Assembly: GCA_934446285.1 (NCBI GenBank)
Contig: CAKSEI010000026.1
Location: 1-12,496, forward strand
Source: an uncultured Eubacteriales bacterium
Lineage (GTDB): Bacteria; Bacillota; Clostridia; Oscillospirales; CAG-272
Direction of reading: 5' to 3'
Length of the DNA: 12,496 nt
Shown here in pieces: positions 7,452-12,496 of the stretch; within the stretch, counting starts at the first letter, position 1; each line of letters opens with the position of its first letter. The position numbers and the translations under genes were made by a program. Under the pieces are notes generated by a model that searched no databases, had not been told where the DNA came from, and was given only the letters and a program-made list of their open reading frames with translations.

Positions 7452-7669
7452 TCTTCGCTTATCCCGAGGTATTCCACTCCGTGCCGCTCAAAAAGTCCCG
7501 CACAGTTTCTTGCGTGAACACACGGTATCTCAAGCGCATACGAGCAGCCTTTCATTGATTTTGCCGCGTCTTTTTTCACTACCACAGAAGCGATGGCGTT
7601 TGCGTCGAGGACGCGCTTGCCGCTCAGTGCGGCGGTCTGGGACTTGAATCCCGCATAACACCGTTTCAT
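7448..7669 (-). CDS. DUF3343 protein, putative sulfur/selenium carrier-like
   Basis: 73 residues matching the compact DUF3343 pattern (PF11823, described as Se/S carrier-like): an N-terminal strand MKRCYAGFKS, a helix ending in the VLDANAIASVVV turn, then KGCSYALEIPCVHARNC and a short C-terminal helix/strand. Four cysteines are present at 4, 42, 50 and 56; Cys42 in GCSYALE lies at the family's usual conserved Cys. The family is often encoded beside selenium metabolism genes or cysteine desulfurase-like genes, as here, where its stop overlaps the desulfurase ATG by 4 bases. A persulfide-accepting role is therefore plausible but unproven. The ribosome site GGGGAGG (7682-7688 on the complement) is 12-13 bases upstream, rather far, and sits in the 3' arm of a hairpin. 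Confidence 0.8.
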   Translation of the reverse strand: MKRCYAGFKSQTAALSGKRVLDANAIASVVVKKDAAKSMKGCSYALEIPCVHARNCAGLFERHGVEYLGISEE

Positions 7670-7679
7670 GATATTTTAA

Positions 7680-7713
7680 AACCTCCCCTGTCATCATATG
7701 CCGAGGGGAGGTT
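7680..7713 (-). terminator. Terminator-like hairpin after capA that contains the DUF3343 ribosome site
   Basis: On the minus strand AACCTCCCCT (7713-7704) pairs with AGGGGAGGTT (7689-7680), a 10-bp perfect stem with a 14-base loop, followed by TT then AAAAT. It starts 5 bases after the capA stop. The 3' arm carries the only good Shine-Dalgarno sequence for the downstream gene, so the fold would both end capA messages inefficiently and mask translation of DUF3343 on read-through RNA. Confidence 0.7.
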
Positions 7714-7718
7714 AACGG

Positions 7719-9086
7719 TTATTTATAAAAGTCGGGTAAGAACTGCTTGTCTACCGCATCAGTGACTGTTTTCTTCAGAGTGGAAAAATCAAAGTTCGGT
7801 ACGGAGCTTTCGCTGCGGTGTGAGCCGTGCGCAGCGCACAACTCTTCCGTGTAATTTTCGAGAAGGTAAACAGCGAGTCCGTCACGGTTCATCGAATAGT
7901 GGCACATGGTCGGGATAAGCATGGCGTTATTTACGCTTACGCCGTTTTCATTTTTTACCACCGTGAATGAGGCAAGCCCGCCTACCATCTTGTAATATTC
8001 ATAGCCCGTGTTTATCAGATTGCCGAGGGAGTAGTAGCAGAGGGTACGATGCTTCCCGTCGGAGCTTGTTATCCACTCTACGGGCTGCAGAGTGTGAGAG
8101 TGAGTACCGATGATTACGTCTACACCGCAGTCAGCGAGCAGCTTTGCATACTGCTTCTGCGTATTGTCAACGGGTATTGCCGAGTCTGTGCCCCAGTGCA
8201 TCGAGGCGATAACGATATCGCCCGACTTCTTCGCAAGCTCGGTCTGACGGCGTATCACCGTGTCGTCGATAATGGGAATTACGATATCCGACGATGAGCC
8301 TACGTCCCTGTTGCCGTTTATGCCGTAGGTGTAGGACAGCCATGCTATTTTTATACCGCCCGCCTCCTGCACGCGTATATTGTCATAGTCGCTCTTCGTA
8401 TACGCGCCGAGCAGGGTAACGTCCTTTGTTTTCCAGTATTTTATCGAGTCGGCAAGTCCCGACGTGCCCATATCGAGCATATGGTTAGTCGCGATATTCA
8501 CAGTGTTGAAGCCGAGCGCTACAAGCGCGTCTCCCGCCTCCTGAGGCGAGTTGAAGGACGGATAGCCCTGTATACCGTAGCTCGCTCCGGCCATGGGTGT
8601 CTCTTGGTTTACGTATTTTACGTCGGCGCTTTTTACCGTGTCGGCGATACCGTTATACATGCTGAGAAAGTCATATCCGCTGCCGCCCGCACGCTTGCGT
8701 GCGTCCTCAAACACCGCCGAGTGGATAATATTGTCTCCCGCCGCGATGAATTTAAAGCTGCCGCTCCCGCCCCCGTCCGTCGGCTCTGTCGCGGGTGCGG
8801 TCGTCACGGGGTCGGTGTTTACTCCCGACGGTATTGTAGCTGAGGGAGAGTCGCCGAGCCTCTCGGCGGGGTCGCGGTAGTTGCTGCCGCTCTTTACCTT
8901 ATATACGATAAATACTGCGGATGCGACAAAAACAAGGCAAAGAATGACGGACAGCGCAGTTTTTCTGCGTTTATTTCTCCTTGCCGCCTTTGCCCTGCGC
9001 AGTCTCTCTGCGGTCATTCTCTCGTATTCCTCGCGCGTCATGGGACGGCGCGGACGTCCGGGGCGTCCCGGTGTTTTTCCGTTCAT
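7719..9086 (-). CDS. CapA-family (PgsA-like) membrane-anchored metallophosphatase
   Basis: 455 residues. The N-terminus is cytoplasmic and very Arg/Pro-rich (residues 1-42), followed by one transmembrane helix (43-63), a low-complexity Pro/Thr/Gly linker (about 70-110), and the CapA domain (about 111-370) outside the membrane. Metal-ligand motifs of this calcineurin-like family are present: GDNI with Asp118, NQETP at 160-164, ATNHMLDMG with Asn201 and His202, MHWG with His297, GTHSHTLQ with His329 and His331, and YSLGN at 352-356. Family members include PgsA/CapA of poly-gamma-glutamate synthesis, but no pgsB or pgsC lies nearby, so the substrate is unknown and a capsule role should not be assumed. 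ATG 9084-9086 has AAGGAG at 9097-9092 (complement), 5 bases upstream. It starts 13 bases after the small Cys-rich gene and is likely in one operon with it. Confidence 0.88.
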   Translation of the reverse strand: MNGKTPGRPGRPRRPMTREEYERMTAERLRRAKAARRNKRRKTALSVILCLVFVASAVFIVYKVKSGSNYRDPAERLGDSPSATIPSGVNTDPVTTAPATEPTDGGGSGSFKFIAAGDNIIHSAVFEDARKRAGGSGYDFLSMYNGIADTVKSADVKYVNQETPMAGASYGIQGYPSFNSPQEAGDALVALGFNTVNIATNHMLDMGTSGLADSIKYWKTKDVTLLGAYTKSDYDNIRVQEAGGIKIAWLSYTYGINGNRDVGSSSDIVIPIIDDTVIRRQTELAKKSGDIVIASMHWGTDSAIPVDNTQKQYAKLLADCGVDVIIGTHSHTLQPVEWITSSDGKHRTLCYYSLGNLINTGYEYYKMVGGLASFTVVKNENGVSVNNAMLIPTMCHYSMNRDGLAVYLLENYTEELCAAHGSHRSESSVPNFDFSTLKKTVTDAVDKQFLPDFYK

Positions 9087-9099
9087 TTGCTCTCCTTAA

Positions 9100-9309
9100 T
9101 TATACAGTAAGCTCGCTCTCATCGGGGATATCGGGCATTCTCGGTGCGCTCGGTATTCTCTTGAGCGGGTCGTATCTGAATTTTCCGCATGAATATCCGC
9201 GCCCGACCACCCCGTGCCTTTCGCACAGCATGTTATCATCGCTGCATATATCCTTTGCGTGCTCGCACATTTCGCATACGTGCGGCATGTCCTTTTCTTT
9301 TTCCGTCAT
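9100..9309 (-). CDS. Small Cys-rich protein of unknown function
   Basis: 69 residues, mostly acidic and polar, with no signal peptide or membrane segment. It has five cysteines: Cys12 and Cys15 (CEMC), Cys22, Cys29 and Cys41 (YSCGKFRYDP), and histidines at 17 and 32. The CxxC pair plus two later Cys suggest a zinc ribbon or other metal-bound mini-fold. The C-terminal half is Pro-rich (YDPLKRIPSAPRMPDIP). I recall similar short proteins in clostridial genomes but cannot name a family. ATG 9307-9309 has GGGAG at 9321-9317 (complement) with 7-base spacing, so it is translated convincingly. It lies directly upstream of, and probably in the same transcript as, the CapA-like gene. Confidence 0.75.
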   Translation of the reverse strand: MTEKEKDMPHVCEMCEHAKDICSDDNMLCERHGVVGRGYSCGKFRYDPLKRIPSAPRMPDIPDESELTV

Positions 9310-9328
9310 TAAGTGACTCCCGTAGATA

Positions 9329-9345
9329 GTATAAGACTATTATAC
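9329..9345 (-). promoter_or_regulatory. Promoter -10 with overlapping palindrome, upstream of the small Cys-rich gene
   Basis: The minus strand has TATAAT at 9344-9339, in the 55-base gap between the ylbJ-like stop and the small Cys-rich gene, giving a leader of about 24 bases. The -35 region is poor (TAGCAA at 9367-9362 with a 17-base spacer). The -10 is embedded in the palindrome GTATAA-GACTA-TTATAC (9329-9345), which could be an operator for a dimeric repressor or activator. Confidence 0.45.
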
Positions 9346-9364
9346 ACTATTTTTCCGCGTTTTG

Positions 9365-10306
9365 CTATATGTTTTTGTAAAAAATGCAGAGTGCGGCAAG
9401 AGCGGCGCACAGAAAGCCGTGCAGCAGCTTGCGGCATATGTAATTTTTCATATCGAGTCCGCTTTTCACCATAAATGCCGATGACTGGGCGTGTACGCAC
9501 AGCCCGCCCCAACCGACGGCAAAGGCGGCAAGTACAAATCCCGAGTCCCCGCCGATAGCGGCAGCCTCACGAGCGCCGCAGGTTATCTCGAGCAGAGCGC
9601 AAACTGCGGGATACAGACGCGCGGCTCTGCCGACGGTGACCGAGCGCACGAGCGTACCGAGCACGGAGAAAAAGACGATATAGGCGCTGACGTTCAGGCA
9701 CGAGAGAGCAGCGCCCGTCACGGCGGAGGTAAAGTCGGGCTTGAAAGAAACCTCCGGGTGCATCGGGGTGCGCGCTGTCCGCTTTCCCGCGGCATATAAA
9801 AAGGCACATATCAGCGCAGAGATAAGCTGAAGGGCGCAGAGGGCATATCCGGTTCTCACGTCGCCGAAAAGCCCCGCGCCTATTCCGCCTATGATAAAGG
9901 CAGGACCGGTATTATTGCACAGAGCGCATAACCGCTGCGCCTCTTCCTGCGTACACATACCCTCTTCGTACAGCTCGCACGCCGTGCGCGCGCCTACGGG
10001 AAAGCCTGCTGCAAAGCCGAGAAAAACGGCGGCGCATCCCGCTCCCGGCAGGTGAAAAATATGCTCAAAGGGTGCACTTATCTTTTTCCCGAGCCATACA
10101 GCGCATCCCGACGAGACGATAAGGCTCGATACGACCATATACGGGAAAAGTGACGGCACGACACTGTTTATACATATTGAGAGCGCCCGCGTTACCGCAT
10201 CTCCCGCATCCGCCGTTCGCGCGAGGAGAAATACGGCGAGGGCAAGTATGCCCGTGCGCACTCCTGTTTCGGCTGTTTTTCTTTTTTTCGGATAAATTCC
10301 GCTCAC
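9365..10306 (-). CDS. ylbJ: YlbJ-like sporulation integral membrane protein (short form)
   Basis: 313 residues, polytopic with about 7-8 hydrophobic helices. Segments typical of YlbJ and its nucleoside-recognition (Gate) type fold are GFPVGARTACELYEEG at 101-116, CNNTGPAFIIGGIGAGLFG at 130-148, and GWGGLCVHAQ at 265-274. B. subtilis YlbJ is about 400 residues and is made in the mother cell under sigma-E; its molecular role is unclear. This protein is roughly 90 residues shorter, with a reduced central hydrophilic loop and N-terminus. The GTG at 10306 is the first possible start after an in-frame TGA and has only a poor purine tract (GAGAG) abutting it; no better in-frame start exists downstream before the first helix. 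The gene is divergent from yqfC across a 40-base gap. Confidence 0.72.
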   Translation of the reverse strand: MSGIYPKKRKTAETGVRTGILALAVFLLARTADAGDAVTRALSICINSVVPSLFPYMVVSSLIVSSGCAVWLGKKISAPFEHIFHLPGAGCAAVFLGFAAGFPVGARTACELYEEGMCTQEEAQRLCALCNNTGPAFIIGGIGAGLFGDVRTGYALCALQLISALICAFLYAAGKRTARTPMHPEVSFKPDFTSAVTGAALSCLNVSAYIVFFSVLGTLVRSVTVGRAARLYPAVCALLEITCGAREAAAIGGDSGFVLAAFAVGWGGLCVHAQSSAFMVKSGLDMKNYICRKLLHGFLCAALAALCIFYKNI

Positions 10307-10318
10307 CTCTCATAGTAT
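10290..10318 (+). promoter_or_regulatory. Candidate sigma-E promoter for yqfC-yqfD
   Basis: GGATAAA (10290-10296), a spacer of exactly 14 bases, and CATAGTAT (10311-10318) resemble the B. subtilis sigma-E consensus (kmATATT, 14 bases, CATACAnT). Five of the seven consensus positions, CATA plus the final T among them, match in the -10. The predicted start near 10325 gives a short leader with GGAGG at 10336-10340. yqfC and yqfD belong to the sigma-E regulon in B. subtilis. Confidence 0.5.
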
Positions 10319-10345
10319 TGTATTGATTTACATACGGAGGTATGA
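10317..10345 (-). promoter_or_regulatory. Candidate sigma-E promoter for the ylbJ-like gene
   Basis: On the minus strand TCATACC (10345-10339), a 14-base spacer and AATACAAT (10324-10317) match the sigma-E pattern, with 7 of 8 in the -10. It overlaps the opposite promoter by two bases. The predicted start near 10310 would leave only about 4 bases before GTG 10306, implying nearly leaderless translation, which lowers confidence. Confidence 0.35.
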
Positions 10346-10346
10346 T

Positions 10347-10577
10347 GTGAAAAAGAATATGGATGAATTTCTCGGCAGCGAGATAACCGTCACGGGAAAG
10401 GACGACGTTCTCGCCTCCGGCTGTCGCGCCATAATAAGCTATTCGTGCGAGGAGGTCTGCCTTAATTTGTGCGACATGATACTGCATGTGCGTGGGCAGG
10501 AGCTTACCATGAAGAGCTACTACGGCAGCGCAGTGCGCGTGACAGGCAGGATAGAGAGGCTTGACTTTGAGAATTAA
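10347..10577 (+). CDS. yqfC: Sporulation protein YqfC (YabP/YqfC family)
   Basis: 76 residues, a little shorter than typical YqfC (about 90). It is a small, soluble, beta-rich protein with the family features: FLGSEITVTGKDDVLASGCRAI-type opening, a central CLNLCDMILHVRG strand pair, and the ending YGSAVRVTGRIERLDFE. YqfC/YabP proteins are made in the mother cell during sporulation; their biochemical role is not established. GTG 10347 was chosen because GGAGG (10336-10340) is 6 bases upstream; TTG 10323 lies before the ribosome site and the later ATG 10359 lacks one. The gene overlaps yqfD by 11 bases and is preceded by a sigma-E-like promoter. Confidence 0.85.
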   Translation: MKKNMDEFLGSEITVTGKDDVLASGCRAIISYSCEEVCLNLCDMILHVRGQELTMKSYYGSAVRVTGRIERLDFEN

Positions 10578-11787
10578 CCTGCTTGAGAGAATCGCAGCAT
10601 ATCTATACGGCTATGCGCGTGTGAGCATAAGCGGATATACCTCGCGTGCCCTCACCGAGATAATGCGGGCGCAGATAGACTATTGGTCACTTGAAAGCAC
10701 ACGGGTCGGTGTGAGCTTTTTCGTCGCGCAGCGAAACGTAAAGGCGCTTAAGTGTGCGACAGCCCGTATAGGCTGTACCGTTAACGTCGAGGAAAAATAC
10801 GGCGCGGCAGCGACTGTGATAAGATACGGCGCACGCCCGGGACTGGTCGTCGGGGCTTTTGCCTTTGCACTTATACTCTGGGCTTCCACCTTTTTTATAT
10901 GGGACATTTCCGTCTCGGGCAATAAAAGGCTGTCCGAGCGGGCGATAGTAGAGTCATTTGAAGAATACGGAGTGAAATACGGGGCTTTTATTCCCTCTCT
11001 TGACCTTGATACGCTCTGCCATGAGTATCTCATAAATTCGGATGAGATTGCGTGGGCGAGCGTCAATCTCTCGGGCACGCGGGCGGATATCGTTGTAAAG
11101 GAGCGCGGGGATACGCCGCGCGGGGGAGAGAGCTTCATATCGGGCAATATAGTCGCCGCCGAGGACGGGCAGATTGTACGCTTTCTCGTCTCGTCGGGCA
11201 GAGTGTGCGTTCATATAGGCGATGTTGTGCGAAAGGGCGAGGTGCTCGCCGAGGGAGTGTACGACACGGAGAGAAACGGAGAGATTACCGGGCATTACGA
11301 GGGTATGGCAGCGGGCGTTTTCTATGCGCAGGTGCTAAGGGAATATACGGTCACGGTCCCCTTGCGCGAGAGCGTAAAAGAATATACCGGCGCTGAATTC
11401 TCCTCAAAGGAGTATAAATTTTTTACTCAAGGGCTGAAAAATTTTAAAAAACCTTTCAAAAACGACGGATTTTATGATACAATAGTAGATAATGAAAGAG
11501 TCATCCTTTTCGGCTTTCTCAAGCTGCCCGTATTTGTCACGAATACAGTCATGCGCGAATATACGCTGCGCGAGACGGAGTATACTCCCGAGCAGGCACG
11601 GGAAAGGGCTGAGGTGAGGATGATGAAAAAGCTGTCGGAGGAGCTGCACGGCTGCGAGCTTTTATCAAAGAAAACGGACGGGACTCTTACCGACGGAGAA
11701 TATACTCTTAAGTGCAGTGTATACTGCATTGCCGAAATAGGCAGGGAAGTGGAAACAGAATATGGCACAGAGGATAATCCCTCTTGA
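10567..11787 (+). CDS. yqfD: Sporulation protein YqfD
   Basis: 406 residues, near the family's usual length of about 400. An N-terminal cytoplasmic domain (1-90) opens with LYGYARVSISG, the counterpart of the RGYVRIEVEG-like opening of YqfD. One transmembrane helix (about 93-111) is followed by a POTRA/FtsQ-like region (WDISVSGNKRLSERAIVESF at 112-131 onward) and a long outer domain with a lipoyl-like segment (IVAAEDGQIVRFLVSSG, then GDVVRKGEVL). It is a mother-cell sporulation membrane protein of unproven function. TTG 10567 was preferred over TTG 10561 because AGAGAGG (10553-10559) is 7 bases upstream of the former and only 1 base from the latter. The gene overlaps phoH by 26 bases, giving the conserved yqfC-yqfD-phoH order. 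Confidence 0.88.
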   Translation: MRINLLERIAAYLYGYARVSISGYTSRALTEIMRAQIDYWSLESTRVGVSFFVAQRNVKALKCATARIGCTVNVEEKYGAAATVIRYGARPGLVVGAFAFALILWASTFFIWDISVSGNKRLSERAIVESFEEYGVKYGAFIPSLDLDTLCHEYLINSDEIAWASVNLSGTRADIVVKERGDTPRGGESFISGNIVAAEDGQIVRFLVSSGRVCVHIGDVVRKGEVLAEGVYDTERNGEITGHYEGMAAGVFYAQVLREYTVTVPLRESVKEYTGAEFSSKEYKFFTQGLKNFKKPFKNDGFYDTIVDNERVILFGFLKLPVFVTNTVMREYTLRETEYTPEQARERAEVRMMKKLSEELHGCELLSKKTDGTLTDGEYTLKCSVYCIAEIGREVETEYGTEDNPS

Positions 11788-12496
11788 CGAGGCGTCGTCG
11801 GCTGCGGCGCTTTTCGGCGCGTTTGACGTAAATATCAGGATAATAGAGCAGGCGTTCGGTGTGAGCACCGTGACGCGTGACGGCGGGCTTGTCATTACCG
11901 GCGCGGACGGCGCATGCGACGCCGCGGCAAAAACCGCCGAACATATTATGGAGCTTGCCCGCAGACAGGGAACTGTGAGTGAGCGCGAGGTTGACTATAT
12001 CATCGGCATGGTGAGCGACGGGCGCGAGGACGAGCTTGCGAGTTTTGACTCGGATACCGTGTGCCTTACCTACAGGGGCAAGCCGATAAAGGCAAAGACG
12101 GTGGGTCAGAAAAAATACGTCGATAAAATAAAAAACAATACCGTGACATTCGGCATCGGTCCTGCGGGTACGGGCAAGACCTTTCTTGCCGTCGGTATGG
12201 CTGTAGGCGCGCTGCGCAGAAAGGAAACGGAGCGCATAATTCTCACACGTCCCGCAATAGAGGCGGGCGAGAACCTCGGATTTCTCCCGGGAGATTTGCA
12301 GAGCAAAATAGAGCCGTATCTACGTCCGCTGTACGACGCTCTCTATGAAATGCTCGGCATGGAAACTGTCGGCAGATACACGGAGAGGGGAGTGATAGAG
12401 ATAGCGCCGCTTGCGTATATGCGCGGCAGGACTCTTGACAATTCATTTATAATCCTCGACGAGGCGCAGAATACGACTCCCGAGCAGATGAAAATG
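11762..12496 (+). CDS. phoH: PhoH-like ATPase (3' end outside window)
   Basis: 245 residues are visible, still open at the right edge (full family length is about 320). The N-terminal KH-like domain (about 22-65: VNIRIIEQAFGV, LVITGADGACDAA) precedes the ATPase domain with NTVTFGIGPAGTGKTFLAVG, Walker A GPAGTGKT at 133-140, LTRPAIEAGENLGFLPGDL at about 168-186, and Walker B ILDEAQNTT at 231-239 (DEAQN with Asp233 and Glu234). PhoH proteins are P-loop NTPases linked to RNA metabolism; the exact role is uncertain. ATG 11762 starts inside the end of yqfD; the upstream sequence is purine-rich (AGGGAAGTGGAAA) but not a clean ribosome site, so translational coupling with yqfD is likely. The usual neighbours further right (yqfF/pgpH, ybeY) would be expected past the edge. 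Confidence 0.95.
   Translation, partial: MAQRIIPLDEASSAAALFGAFDVNIRIIEQAFGVSTVTRDGGLVITGADGACDAAAKTAEHIMELARRQGTVSEREVDYIIGMVSDGREDELASFDSDTVCLTYRGKPIKAKTVGQKKYVDKIKNNTVTFGIGPAGTGKTFLAVGMAVGALRRKETERIILTRPAIEAGENLGFLPGDLQSKIEPYLRPLYDALYEMLGMETVGRYTERGVIEIAPLAYMRGRTLDNSFIILDEAQNTTPEQMKM

Noticed and set aside
10311..10313. ATG just upstream of the ylbJ-like GTG as its start
   Set aside because: It is in a different frame; the ylbJ frame has a TGA stop just upstream of GTG 10306.
1..12496. Mobile elements, CRISPR arrays, tRNA/rRNA genes or defence systems
   Set aside because: I saw no transposase or integrase motifs, direct repeat arrays, terminal inverted repeats or tRNA cloverleafs. Gene content and base use look uniform and chromosomal.

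Overview
The window looks like an ordinary stretch of chromosome from an endospore-forming, low-to-mid GC Gram-positive of the class Clostridia, probably an uncultured gut Oscillospirales/Eubacteriales relative. The reasons are the sporulation genes (a probable yabQ end, yqfC, yqfD, a ylbJ-like gene), strong GGAGG Shine-Dalgarno sites, frequent GTG and TTG starts, and dense ATGA-type overlaps. I see no phage, insertion sequence, integron, CRISPR array, tRNA or rRNA, and no convincing undescribed system. The oddities are mostly regulatory.

Layout. Bases 1-518 (+): the 3' end of a probable yabQ, overlapping by ATGA a short divIC/ftsB-like septation gene. Bases 588-6287 (+): a purine-uptake block. 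A consensus extended -10 promoter drives xpt (xanthine phosphoribosyltransferase). After it come a BMP-family lipoprotein, a double-domain ABC ATPase and two permeases, that is, a complete nucleoside/nucleobase ABC importer. A GC-rich hairpin lies between the lipoprotein gene and the ATPase gene. A bidirectional terminator at 6292-6321 closes the block against the convergent minus-strand genes.

Bases 6315-9309 (-): in transcription order, a 69-aa Cys-rich small protein, a membrane-anchored CapA-like metallophosphatase, then a DUF3343 protein and a class V aminotransferase/cysteine desulfurase joined by a 4-base overlap. A hairpin at 7680-7713 separates capA from DUF3343, and its 3' arm contains the DUF3343 ribosome binding site. 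Bases 9365-10306 (-): a short YlbJ-like sporulation membrane protein. Bases 10347-12496 (+): yqfC-yqfD-phoH, with phoH running off the right edge.

How the genes work together. The importer brings purine bases or nucleosides in and Xpt traps xanthine as XMP. The DUF3343/desulfurase pair probably handles persulfide sulfur or selenium. The ylbJ-like gene and yqfCD are divergent across a 40-base gap that holds two overlapping, opposed matches to the mother-cell sigma-E promoter, fitting the sigma-E control known for ylbJ, yqfC and yqfD in Bacillus subtilis. All functional calls rest on motif recognition by eye. No database search was possible.
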